Shown: piece after piece, positions 25,862 through 34,605 of the stretch
Layout of the letters: every line of letters begins with the position of its first letter
Position numbering within the stretch: the first letter of the stretch is position 1
Assembly (NCBI GenBank): GCA_964569295.1
Contig: CAZMVU010000003.1
Span: 17,432-81,431 of the forward strand
Direction of reading: 5' to 3'
DNA length: 64,000 nt
Source of the DNA: CAZMVU01 sp964569295
GTDB taxonomy: Bacteria > Hydrogenedentota > Hydrogenedentia > Hydrogenedentales > JAGMZX01
Made by a program: the position numbers and the translations under genes
Notes under the pieces: model-generated
Told to the model about the DNA's origin: nothing
The model's database searches: none
Seen by the model: only the letters and a program-made list of their open reading frames with translations

Positions 25862-27481
25862 GTGGGTAAGCTGGAAGAATACAAACAAGCGGACGCCCCC
25901 CTGCCGGAGCAGTACGAGGCGTGGCAGGTGTTCGGCGCCGGCATGGAGAATGTCGGGCGCAACGGCAAGCCGGTCAGCCTGCCGCTTCGCACGCCGAAGG
26001 AAAACGAAATCCTGGTGCGGGTGGACGTGCTCGGCCTGTGCCTGTCCGACATGAAAATCATCAAGCAGGGCAGCAACCACGCGCGTCTGCGCGGCCGTGA
26101 CCTCTCGAAAGACCCGACGGTCCTTGGTCATGAGTGCGCGTGTACGGTCGTTGCGGTGGGCGATCGCTGGAAGGATACGTTCCAAGCCGGCCAGCGCTAC
26201 ATCGTGCAAGCGGACATTTACGTGAACGGCGTGAACTATGCCTTCGGCTATATGATACCCGGCGGGCTCGCGGAATATGCCTACCTCGACGAGCGCGCCC
26301 TCGATGGGGATGATGGCTGCTACCTGCTCCCCGTGCACCCGGAAACCGGTTACAGCCAGTCCGCGCTCGCCGAACCGTGGGCCTGTGTCGAGATGTCCTA
26401 TTGCCTTGAAGAACGCCTTGCGCCGGCGGACGGGGTGCCGCTCATCGTGACCGATGCCGCGCAGGAAGCCTGGGCGGGCCGGTTTCCCAAGGCGGAGTTT
26501 CTGCCGCGGTCGCTCGCCGGGCTCGATTTGCTGCAGGAGAAGTCGTACAAAGACATAATCGTCCAGAGTCCCACGCCGGACATAGTGAACGCCCTCGGTG
26601 GCATGCTCGAGAAAAACGGCAACATGTGGTTGCTGGGCGCGCCGGCGCAAGACGGCGCGGTCACGCTCGATGTAGGCGCTATCCACTATGAGAACAAGCG
26701 CTTCTTCGGTGGCGGCGACACCCTCGAGGAAGTGGCCGAGGCCAACCGCCGCAATGATCTGAAGCCCGGCGGCACGGCGCTGTTTATCGGTGCGGGCGGG
26801 CCCATGGGCCAAATGCACGTGCAGCGTGCCATCGAAAAGCAGGATGGTGCAAAGGTTGTTGTGGTGACCGACCTGGACCGCGGCCGGCTTGACCACATCG
26901 TCCACAGCTTCGGGCATATGGCGGAGGAGAAAGGGGTTGCCCTGCACACGTTGGCGCCGAGCGACTTCGATAGCCAGGATGCCATGAATGCGCGCATCGC
27001 CGAGTTGGCGCCCAACGGCTACGACGACGTAGCCGTGCTCGCACCCGTGCCCGCCCTTGTAACTCAAGGGGTCGAACTGTCGGCGGACAATGCGTTCGTG
27101 AATATCTTCGCCGGGCTGGTCATTGGCACCAAAGCGGCCGTGCCGCTCAATAAGCTGTGCCGGGGGGTGAAGCTCATCGGATGCAGCGGCAGCCGGATTC
27201 GTGATCTCCGCCGCATCCTCGAGATGGTCGAAGACGGGGAACTCGACACCAACCGGTCGGTAGCGGCGATTGGCGGCTTGCGCGCCGCCCACGAGGGACT
27301 CAAGGCCGTGCGCGACGCGACGTATCCCGGGAAGACCGTTATCTACACGCAGATTCCTGACCTGCCGCTGATGGCGTTGAACGAATTGAAGGATAAGCTG
27401 CCGGAGGTCTACGAAAAGCTGAATGTAGCGGGCGGTTGGACCAAGGAGGCTGAGCAGGCCCTACTGGAGCGGTACTTGTAA
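25862..27481 (+). CDS. Zinc-type alcohol dehydrogenase, L-sorbose-1-phosphate reductase-like
   Basis: 539 aa, starting at GTG with AAGGAGA (25849-25855) upstream. It is a long medium-chain dehydrogenase. The catalytic domain has VLGLCLSDMKIIKQG (Cys zinc ligand) and LGHECACTVVAVGDRW (GHE); the Rossmann part has LFIGAGGPMGQMHVQRAI. A large insert between them (about residues 170-300) matches the unusual architecture of SorE, which reduces L-sorbose 1-phosphate to D-glucitol 6-phosphate. The following gene overlaps its stop (TAATG) and resembles sorbitol-6-phosphate dehydrogenase, the next step. No PTS transporter is present, so the true substrate may be a related ketose or alditol phosphate. 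Confidence 0.8.
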   Translation: MGKLEEYKQADAPLPEQYEAWQVFGAGMENVGRNGKPVSLPLRTPKENEILVRVDVLGLCLSDMKIIKQGSNHARLRGRDLSKDPTVLGHECACTVVAVGDRWKDTFQAGQRYIVQADIYVNGVNYAFGYMIPGGLAEYAYLDERALDGDDGCYLLPVHPETGYSQSALAEPWACVEMSYCLEERLAPADGVPLIVTDAAQEAWAGRFPKAEFLPRSLAGLDLLQEKSYKDIIVQSPTPDIVNALGGMLEKNGNMWLLGAPAQDGAVTLDVGAIHYENKRFFGGGDTLEEVAEANRRNDLKPGGTALFIGAGGPMGQMHVQRAIEKQDGAKVVVVTDLDRGRLDHIVHSFGHMAEEKGVALHTLAPSDFDSQDAMNARIAELAPNGYDDVAVLAPVPALVTQGVELSADNAFVNIFAGLVIGTKAAVPLNKLCRGVKLIGCSGSRIRDLRRILEMVEDGELDTNRSVAAIGGLRAAHEGLKAVRDATYPGKTVIYTQIPDLPLMALNELKDKLPEVYEKLNVAGGWTKEAEQALLERYL

Positions 27482-28269
27482 TGCAGTTACTGGACGGCAA
27501 AAAAGCGATCGTTACAGGCGCGGCGCAGGGCCTGGGCGCCGCCATTGTAGATCACCTGTGCGAAGCCGGCTGCGATGTCGCCGCCTGGGACATCAGCGTC
27601 GAGCAGGTAACAGAGACCGCCCGTGCCGCGGGCGAAAAGCATGGCTGTGCGGCCAAGGGCCTCTCGGTTGATGTGTCCGATGCGGCGGCCGTGCGCGCGG
27701 GAGTGGATGAATCGGCGGCTTTCCTTGGCGGGCTCGATGTGATGGTGTGCAACGCCGGCATTCTGATTTCCGGTGACTCGGTCGAGTTCGAAGCCGATCG
27801 CTGGCGTAAGGTTATCGATGTAAACCTCGTGGGCTATTTTCTCTGCGCCCGCGAGGCCGCGCGGATCATGGCGCCTCGCGGCGGCGGCAGCATCATTCAG
27901 ATCAACTCGAAGTCCGGCAAGAAGGGCTCCTTCAAGAACAGCGCCTATGCGGCGTCGAAGTTCGGTGGCATCGGCGTTACCCAGAGCCTCGCGCTTGAAT
28001 TCGCCGAGGCGGGTGTACGTGTCAACAGTCTGTGCCCCGGCAACTTGCTCAACTCGCCCCTGTGGGTAAACAGCCTCTTCAAGCAATACGCCGCCAACCA
28101 GGGTATCACTGAGGAAGAGGTGCGCCAGAAGTATATCGACCAGGTGCCCATGAAGCGTCCCTGCGAATACCGCGACGTCACGAACGTGGTTGTGTTCTTC
28201 GCCTCCGACATGTCCAGCTACATGACTGGCCAAGCCATCAACGTCACCGGCGGCCAGGAAATGCGCTAG
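27481..28269 (+). CDS. Short-chain dehydrogenase similar to sorbitol-6-phosphate 2-dehydrogenase
   Basis: 262 aa. NAD-binding TGAAQGLGAAIV near residue 11, VCNAGI, active-site Ser in QINSKSGKKGS, and catalytic YAASK. The stretch NSKSGKKGSFKNSAYAASK followed by CPGNLLNSPLW, and the ending TGQAINVTGGQEM, resemble the enterobacterial SrlD/GutD family closely, as I remember it. It would oxidise D-glucitol 6-phosphate to fructose 6-phosphate, which pgi at the window start could take further. It is translationally coupled to the preceding reductase by a one-base overlap. Confidence 0.85.
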   Translation: MQLLDGKKAIVTGAAQGLGAAIVDHLCEAGCDVAAWDISVEQVTETARAAGEKHGCAAKGLSVDVSDAAAVRAGVDESAAFLGGLDVMVCNAGILISGDSVEFEADRWRKVIDVNLVGYFLCAREAARIMAPRGGGSIIQINSKSGKKGSFKNSAYAASKFGGIGVTQSLALEFAEAGVRVNSLCPGNLLNSPLWVNSLFKQYAANQGITEEEVRQKYIDQVPMKRPCEYRDVTNVVVFFASDMSSYMTGQAINVTGGQEMR

Positions 28270-28441
28270 GGAGCAAACGGGGGATAGGCATCTTTGCGGA
28301 CCGATGCGTGGGGCGAATCCACACCGGTCCGGCCGAAGGGTCTTCATGAAGCACGCTACTCACCGCGTCACGGCGGATACCCTGGCACGAAACGGCATGC
28401 CCGGGTATACGTACAATGGTCCCCGGGCGAAAAAACGCTGC

Positions 28442-29794
28442 CTATGCGCTTGGTGCCGTGTCGTCGTAGAAGGCGGCAATGGCCTTGCGGATGGCGCCGG
28501 CGGGGGCCACAACGGCCTCGACCTTCCGGTTCGAGGTGCGTTCGAGGTCTTCGATGGCGACAAGATCGAGGGGGTTGGACATAGCCACTACAAGGGTTTC
28601 CGAATCCGGCACTTGGAGAGGAATGCAGTGGTGCTGGTGGGCGAGGCGGCCCGAGATGAGGCGCACCGCTTCTGAAACGGGCGGGGATTCCATGAGGTTC
28701 ACCAGGGGCGCGCCTGTGAGCGCGGAGAAAGCCTGTGCCACCGCCTCGTCGCTGGCGTAGCCCTTGTTCACGAGGATGGCGCCCAAGTGCGTATGGGGGT
28801 TGCTGCGCAACGCGTCTTGCGACTCGGCACGTTCTTCGGGGGTAATGATGCCCGCCTCGATCAGCACATCGCCCAAGTTGCGCTTTGGATCCATGCCGGC
28901 GGCGGCCGCCGCCATGATGCGCGCCCGTTGCGCTTGGTCCACTGGAGGCCCGGGTTGGGGGTCTGTTTGGGCGTGGCCGGGCTCGGCGGCAGGTTCCAGA
29001 TTGGCGCTATGGCCGGCTTTTACTTCACGCAAGGCGGCGCGGAGCCGTTCGGCTTCGCGCAACGCGTCGGCCAGTTGCTCTGCCAGTACGGACTTGGTGC
29101 CCTTGGCCATTTCTTCTTGCAGTTGCTGGGCGAGTTCGTCGGCACGCGCCTTTTCCGCGGCGGCCATCTGGCGCAGTTCGTCCGCCTGTTGTGCGTCGAG
29201 GGCGCCTTGCTGGGCCTTCTGAAGTTCGGCAAGTGCGGCGTCTTTCTCAGCCAGTTCTTTTTCAAGGGCGGTGCGCTCATCTTCCCAGGCCGTGGTGGTG
29301 TCGTTGGCAGCGCTGACTTGTTCCTGCAGCATGCGTTCGCGTGCCTCGGCCTCGGCCACGCGCTCCCGCAATTCCGCCAGCACACTGTCGCGGTCGGCCA
29401 CTTGTTGCGCCAGTTCATCTGCCCGGTGCTGTTCATCTTCAAGGGCCTGTTGCTTTTGATCGAGTTCGCGGCGCAATGCGTCCCATTGCTCGTTATCGGC
29501 TTGGGTCGCACTCTCTTCTGCCGCACTGCACCGGGCCTTGTAGGCATCGAGCTTTTCTTTTACGGCCGCGGCCCGCTCATCCATTTGCTGGCGATGCGCA
29601 GCCAGTTGGTCCAGAAGGGCATCCAAACCGGTCTTGGCCTGGGCGGCCTGTTCGGCAAGCTGTGCTTCGGCCTGCGCGATTTGTTGTTCCTCGTCGGTAA
29701 GAACCTGCTCGAGGGCTTTGAGTGCTTCGTCCTTTGGCGGATCTTGCATCGTATCTGACCTGCCCTTCTTGCCGTTTTGAGAGGTTTTTTCCAC
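28442..29794 (-). CDS. Coiled-coil protein with C-terminal MshEN (GspE N-terminal-like) domains
   Basis: 450 aa from GTG 29794; ATG at 29749 is an alternative. Residues about 20-270 are a long Ala/Glu/Gln-rich coiled coil. A short Pro-rich linker precedes two MshEN-like halves: NLGDVLIEAGIITPEERAES (about 305) and HLGAILVNKGYASDEAVAQA (about 335), then LISGRLAHQHHCIPLQVPDSETLVVAMSNPLD (about 385). These domains normally start type II secretion/pilus ATPases, but here no ATPase follows. In MshE this domain binds c-di-GMP; the usual leading Arg of RLGxxL is replaced here by Asn and His, so binding is uncertain. A near-perfect promoter lies just upstream. Confidence 0.8.
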   Translation of the reverse strand: MEKTSQNGKKGRSDTMQDPPKDEALKALEQVLTDEEQQIAQAEAQLAEQAAQAKTGLDALLDQLAAHRQQMDERAAAVKEKLDAYKARCSAAEESATQADNEQWDALRRELDQKQQALEDEQHRADELAQQVADRDSVLAELRERVAEAEARERMLQEQVSAANDTTTAWEDERTALEKELAEKDAALAELQKAQQGALDAQQADELRQMAAAEKARADELAQQLQEEMAKGTKSVLAEQLADALREAERLRAALREVKAGHSANLEPAAEPGHAQTDPQPGPPVDQAQRARIMAAAAAGMDPKRNLGDVLIEAGIITPEERAESQDALRSNPHTHLGAILVNKGYASDEAVAQAFSALTGAPLVNLMESPPVSEAVRLISGRLAHQHHCIPLQVPDSETLVVAMSNPLDLVAIEDLERTSNRKVEAVVAPAGAIRKAIAAFYDDTAPSA

Positions 29795-30344
29795 CCGTTC
29801 CCACGTGCTCTCCTTGGATCAAGTATATTTAGTTTACCGGTTCATGTCAATATTCGAATTATGCGCGGGTGTCCAAAGAGGAAGCCAAAGGGGGCGCGAG
29901 AAACCGGCGAAAACGGAAGCGCGCACGCCCGGGCAGGACGTGCGCACCCCCCTTGGGCAAGGGAGAGGCGCCTGGCAGCGCCTCGAGTAAGGGAGCAGTG
30001 ATACAACCCGACGTGACCTCAAACGGGCAGGCTCGATATGAGATGATGCGGTTTGGGTCGCTTGCAGCCTCTCGCGTTCCATCCTTGCCGATAGTTGATA
30101 GCGGGTGCAGGCAATTCATATGCCAATAGCATCGTCCAGGGGGGGAGACGAACTACAGCGATAGGTTGTCATTTATGCAAGGAGCTGTCGCCCAAGGGGT
30201 TGTGTAGTCGATGGCGGTGCCGGCCGGGGGGCTCGCAACGAGGCACGGCACCCGATAGTACACCCGTCCTATGGCTACAATTCCTACGCGCATGTAGTGT
30301 GCGGCAGCGTCCATACACAGACGTAGCCTTGAACGGGCATCAGG
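29795..30344. other. 550-nt intergenic region without a gene
   Basis: It contains the promoter for the MshEN gene (29822-29850), a stem AGGCGC/GCGCCT (29966-29983), and a larger stem GGTGCCG (30216-30222) / CGGCACC (30246-30252) enclosing CTCG-CAA-CGAG. No open frame here looks like a real gene. Confidence 0.5.
29822..29850 (-). promoter_or_regulatory. Strong sigma-70 promoter of the MshEN gene
   Basis: On the minus strand TTGACA (29850-29845) is followed by exactly 17 nt and TATACT (29827-29822), a 6/6 and 5/6 match. The start point would fall next to AAGGAG (29815-29810), so the leader is very short. Confidence 0.7.
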
Positions 30345-31898
30345 TCAAATCCGGTACTGCCTGGGATTGATGCCGTGTTTTTCGACACGCAGGCCAATGA
30401 TCCGCTCGGTTACCCCGAGGGTCCGCGCCGCCTTGGCCTTGTTGCCGCGGGTGTCCTTGAGCGCCTCGATGATGAGTTCGCACTCGACGCGGTCCATAGA
30501 CTCTTCGAGGGTGCCTTTCAAGCGCGTGTTGCTGGCTTCGGCGGTCTGCAAGGTGGGGGGGAGGTGGTGACCATGAACGACATCGTCTTGGGTGAGGAGC
30601 ACAGCACGCTCGATGACGTTTTCCAGTTCACGTACGTTGCCGGGCCAGTGGTAGGCCATAAGCATATCGATGGCGGGCGTCGAGATACGGCGCACATATT
30701 TGTGGTTCTGCTTGCTGTACTTCTCGACGAAGAAATTGGCGAGCTCGAGGATATCCGTCTTGCGCTCGCGCAGGGGCGGCACATGCAGGGGGAAGACATT
30801 GAGGCGGTAATAGAGATCGTGGCGGAAGGTTTCATCTTCCATGAGCTTCTCGAGTTCACGGTTGGTGGCGGCGATAACGCGCACATCCACCTTGATTGTC
30901 TCTGTTCCACCCACGCGCTCGAACTCTTTCTCCTGCAATACCCGTAACAGCCTGACCTGAAGCTGCGGCGACAAATCGCCGATTTCGTCAAGGAAGATGG
31001 TGCCGCCATGTGCCAGTTCGAAGCGGCCCTGGCGCTGCTTGGTCGCGCCGGTAAAAGCACCTGTTTCATGACCGAACAACTCGCTTTCGATGATGCTGTC
31101 GGGCAGGGCGGCGATGTTGACGCGCACGAAGGGTTTGCTTGCGCGCAAGCTGTTGTAATGGATGGCGTTGGCGACGAGCTCCTTGCCCGTGCCGCTCTCG
31201 CCGCGGATCAGGACAGTTGCGTCGCTGCGGGCGACCTGGGCCACTTGGTCAAAGACTGCCTGCATCGCGTTGGAACGGCCGATCATGTTGGCCGGGCGGA
31301 ACCGGTCGCGCAGTTCGTTTTGCAGGCGCTGGTTTTCCTCGAGAAGCCGGCGCCGTTCTTCCTGCGCCTCCTGACGCAGCCTCACGGCCTGAGCAATCAT
31401 GGACGCAATGATGGACATGAGGCGCAGGTCTTCCTCGAGGTCGATATCGCCAGAAAAGATCCGGTCTGCGCTGAGCGCGCCCATGATCTCGTTCTCGAGC
31501 TTGATGGGCACGCAGATAAACGCGATGTCCTCTTTGGCGAGGTCTTTGCGGGCGCCTGTACGGTCGAGAAACAAGGGGTCTTCCGAGATACGCGGCACAA
31601 GCATGGGCCGGCCGTTCTGTACCACCTGGCCAACCACGCCTTCGCCGGGTTTATAGTGGCCGCGCTCCAACTCTTTGCCGGACAAGCCGTGGGCGATCTC
31701 GATATACAACTCGTCCCGGGCGCGGTCCAGCAGGGTGATCGTGCCGCGCATCATGCCGGTGTGCGTCGCGATCAGTTTCAATACGGGGTCGAGTTCCTCA
31801 CGCAGATCCAGGCTGCGGTCGAGCAACTGGCTCAACTCGAAAAGGAACTCGAGCTCGTTGAGCTCTCGGCGGAATTGCGGTTTCGCAGAAGTTGCCAT
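30345..31898 (-). CDS. NifA-like sigma-54-dependent transcriptional activator
   Basis: About 517 aa from the ATG at 31898 (31922 also possible). A GAF domain occupies about residues 15-190. The AAA+ domain (about 205-430) has Walker A GESGTGKE, the sigma-54 contact loop ETGAFTGA, Walker [13 protein letters not shown] and the R-finger region. The C-terminal Fis-type helix-turn-helix is [26 protein letters not shown]. The GAF-AAA-Fis order and the C-terminal RIIGLR helix resemble NifA and FhlA-type activators. No nitrogen-fixation genes are near, so the regulon is unknown; I do not use the name nifA. It needs RpoN, which is not in the window. Confidence 0.92.
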   Translation of the reverse strand: MATSAKPQFRRELNELEFLFELSQLLDRSLDLREELDPVLKLIATHTGMMRGTITLLDRARDELYIEIAHGLSGKELERGHYKPGEGVVGQVVQNGRPMLVPRISEDPLFLDRTGARKDLAKEDIAFICVPIKLENEIMGALSADRIFSGDIDLEEDLRLMSIIASMIAQAVRLRQEAQEERRRLLEENQRLQNELRDRFRPANMIGRSNAMQAVFDQVAQVARSDATVLIRGESGTGKELVANAIHYNSLRASKPFVRVNIAALPDSIIESELFGHETGAFTGATKQRQGRFELAHGGTIFLDEIGDLSPQLQVRLLRVLQEKEFERVGGTETIKVDVRVIAATNRELEKLMEDETFRHDLYYRLNVFPLHVPPLRERKTDILELANFFVEKYSKQNHKYVRRISTPAIDMLMAYHWPGNVRELENVIERAVLLTQDDVVHGHHLPPTLQTAEASNTRLKGTLEESMDRVECELIIEALKDTRGNKAKAARTLGVTERIIGLRVEKHGINPRQYRI

Positions 31899-32038
31899 GA
31901 ATACCCCAGGGATGCCAGGCATACGAGAATTGCCAGCCCGTTTTCACACTTGCCCAAAGAAAACCTACATGATTGTAGGATACGCGGCGGGCCAATGTCA
32001 AACAAGCAAGTCCACCAGAACAAACGGGGGGCGTAGCA

Positions 32039-33241
32039 TCACATCGTGTAGTGCGGTATTTTGAGCAGTTCTCCGTCTTTGAGGGCGGAAGTGTGCGCCA
32101 CGATACCGGGCACGGTCATATTAAGCGCCCAGGCAATGTTGACCAGCGGCTCCCGGTCCTCGATGATGGCCATGAGGAACTCGTCGCCCAAGTACCCGTG
32201 TGAGCCGCCGTGACCGCCCGGCTTCACATTTTGTGGGAGGGGCGGCTTGGCGAGGTCGAGGGCGGCCATGTCCTGCGCCCCGTCATAGTGGGTGCCGCTC
32301 ATGGAGCCGAATTGTCCGCGTACGCGCCCCACCTCACCGTGGAAGCCGGGGGTGTCTTTGCTCATGAGCATACGCGACATGCCGCCGCCACTGGTGCGCA
32401 GCAGGGCAATTTCGGTGCCGAAGGGGTTCTGGTAGGGGTTGTTTTCGGGTTGCAGGTAGTCGAGGTGGCTGGGTCTGCCCATGCAGGACACCTCGGTGAA
32501 GTGTTCGCCAGACACGGCGACGAGGTACGCCGTGGAGTGGGTTGGGTACCAGAGTGGAGGCAGGCCGTCGCGCCAGCCTTTGTAGGATGCGATGGGCGTT
32601 TCCGAGTAGTGGTAGTATTCGCCTTCGGTGTAGACGAGCTCGCCGAACTTGCCCGCGTTGTAGGCGGTGCGCATGGCGTAGCAGTCGTCGCGGTAGGCGG
32701 AGGTCTCGAACATCATGTACTTGAGCCCTGTTCGTTTCACGGTCTCGAAGAGCTTTTCACCCTCTTCGAGGGAACCCAAAGCCGCGGGCACGGCCGAGGC
32801 CGTATGTTTGCCATGCTCCATACAAAACATGGCGTGGCGCGCATGACTGGGAGCGTCCGTGGCCAGGAATATCGCTTCGATGCGGTCATCTTTCACCATT
32901 TCCTCGAGCGACGGATACATCGTGTCGCACCGGCATTCCTTCGCCAACGCCTCGCAGCGGTTCGGGAAGAGGTCACTCACCGCGATAACCTCGGCGTTCG
33001 GGTGGTCCTGGAGACTGAACTGGGCTCCAAAGCGGCAGCGGCCATAGCCGACGATCCCAACCCGGACTTTGCGATCGGAGACCGGTTCCCATGCCTTGTC
33101 CGTGCGGGTGTTGGTTTGCGTTTCGTCAAAGCCCTGAATAGGCTTTCGATCCGCTGCAGCAGTCATTCCACCAAGCCCGGCGATGCCGGCGCCCAACGAA
33201 ACCTGTGTGAGAAAGTTGCGTCGTGATGTAGGGTTTGCCAT
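32039..33241 (-). CDS. Tat-exported Gfo/Idh/MocA family oxidoreductase
   Basis: 400 aa with a twin-arginine signal (SRRNFLTQVSLGAGIAGLGG). The dinucleotide-binding motif VRVGIVGYGRCRFG lies near residue 60, with a second-strand Asp (VIAVSDLFPNR). The EKP/active region is altered: ASAVPAALG replaces the usual CEKPLA, so the catalytic Lys appears to be missing. The C-terminal domain (GYLGDEFLMAIIEDREPLVNIAWALNMTVPGIVAH) is the standard substrate-side domain. Related exported proteins include GH109-type glycosidases that use NAD in place; a sugar-modifying role is likely, substrate unknown. Confidence 0.85.
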   Translation of the reverse strand: MANPTSRRNFLTQVSLGAGIAGLGGMTAAADRKPIQGFDETQTNTRTDKAWEPVSDRKVRVGIVGYGRCRFGAQFSLQDHPNAEVIAVSDLFPNRCEALAKECRCDTMYPSLEEMVKDDRIEAIFLATDAPSHARHAMFCMEHGKHTASAVPAALGSLEEGEKLFETVKRTGLKYMMFETSAYRDDCYAMRTAYNAGKFGELVYTEGEYYHYSETPIASYKGWRDGLPPLWYPTHSTAYLVAVSGEHFTEVSCMGRPSHLDYLQPENNPYQNPFGTEIALLRTSGGGMSRMLMSKDTPGFHGEVGRVRGQFGSMSGTHYDGAQDMAALDLAKPPLPQNVKPGGHGGSHGYLGDEFLMAIIEDREPLVNIAWALNMTVPGIVAHTSALKDGELLKIPHYTM

Positions 33242-33333
33242 GGCGAGAACTCCGTGCGGCCCGATTGACCTTGGTTATAGTCTAGCGGAAAGACGCGGGA
33301 GATGGAAAAAGAGGTTGTGGGCAGCGTCACTCC

Positions 33334-34602
33334 CTATTCTGCTTGGGCTGCTTCTTGGCCTGCGCCGCCCATAAGCATCTCGAGTTGGGCGTTGGCTTGT
33401 TGCCAGCGGGTACGTGCGCGGGCCGCCTCGAGCTGGAAATCGAGTAACTGCCGTACCGCGTCAAGGATGTCGATGAACGTCTTGCCGGCGGCATCGGCCG
33501 CGTATTTTTCCTGGAGGCTATCGAAGTTCATCTGCGCCTGTGGTATGAGCGAATCCTGGAAAAGGCGGTAACGGCGGGCGGCATCCTCCATGTCGTAGTG
33601 CGCCATTTCGGCGGCGCTTTCCAGTTCGAGAAAAAGCGCCTGCTGTTCCTGCCCGGCGGCCGACCTGCGGCGCCGCGCCTCCTCGATTCCACCGCGGATG
33701 CGTTTTCGCCATAAGGGCACATTGACGGAGAGGGAGACCATGAGATCGTCTTCCCGGTTGCCGCCGGGCAGGGTGAGTGTATCCCCGTTCACCGCGCCCC
33801 TCATCGAGTTTCTGTTCTGCATCGGAGCGTAAGCGAGACCAAGGGTAAAGCCGGGCAGACCGCGCTTATGGGCGAGTTCTTCCTCCCGATCGAGCGCAGC
33901 GATGCGGTGCTCGATGGCTTGCAGGTTGGGATTCGCCTGGCGTATGCGCGCCGGGATATTGGATGGGGGCGGGGGCTCGGGCGGCATGTCTGTTTCATCA
34001 GGCCAAGGCAAGGTTTCCTGCGGCTGACGTCCGATGGCCGCAGCCAGGCGCTGCGAAAGCGCTGGCCGCAACTGTTCGAGACCGGCGTGCCGATCATCGA
34101 GCTTGGTCTTCTCAATGGACACGCGCAACAACTCATCATCGGTGGCCAGGCCGAGGGCGAGCTTCCCATCGACGATGTCCTCGACATAATCGAGCACATC
34201 AGCCTGTGCCAGCACGATTTCCAGGCGTTCGGCCAGAAGGGCGTATTCATAGTAGGCACGTTTCACCCGGTAAACAAGGGTGTCGCGCGCAGCGTGGAGG
34301 CGGCTGAGTGCGGCGTTGGCCGCGGCTTCGGCCTTGTTGCCGCGGGCCGTCAGCGTGCCGAACCAGGGAAACTTCTGGGCAATGGCAAAACGCATATGCT
34401 TGGTTTCTGACTCGATGAAGTAGGCGTAGGAGAACACGGGATCGTCGAGGCTGGTGACCTGCGGGATACGCGCAAGCGAAGCGCGCCACTCCGCGTGCCG
34501 TTGTTCGAGCGCGGGATGGCTATCAACCGCCTCGGCCAGGTACTGATCGAGATCGGTTTCGGGGCCGGCTGCGAGAAGCAGGGCCATCAATACGGCAACC
34601 AT
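33334..34602 (-). CDS. Outer-membrane efflux protein, TolC/CusC family
   Basis: 422 aa. A short hydrophobic N-terminus (MVAVLMALLLAAG) serves as the signal peptide. Two long helical-hairpin repeats with intervening beta segments (FSYAYFIES; LMVSLSVNVPLWRKRIRGGIEEA) are typical of outer-membrane factors. The start is 3 nt after the pump gene's stop, with AAGGAGAA located inside the pump's last codons, so it is translationally coupled. It would form the exit channel of the heavy-metal efflux complex encoded just upstream. Confidence 0.88.
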   Translation of the reverse strand: MVAVLMALLLAAGPETDLDQYLAEAVDSHPALEQRHAEWRASLARIPQVTSLDDPVFSYAYFIESETKHMRFAIAQKFPWFGTLTARGNKAEAAANAALSRLHAARDTLVYRVKRAYYEYALLAERLEIVLAQADVLDYVEDIVDGKLALGLATDDELLRVSIEKTKLDDRHAGLEQLRPALSQRLAAAIGRQPQETLPWPDETDMPPEPPPPSNIPARIRQANPNLQAIEHRIAALDREEELAHKRGLPGFTLGLAYAPMQNRNSMRGAVNGDTLTLPGGNREDDLMVSLSVNVPLWRKRIRGGIEEARRRRSAAGQEQQALFLELESAAEMAHYDMEDAARRYRLFQDSLIPQAQMNFDSLQEKYAADAAGKTFIDILDAVRQLLDFQLEAARARTRWQQANAQLEMLMGGAGQEAAQAE

Positions 34603-34605
34603 GAT

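Noticed and set aside
28381..28402. Sigma-54 promoter TGGCACGAAACGGC
   Set aside because: The GG and GC elements are nine rather than ten bases apart and no gene follows in that direction.
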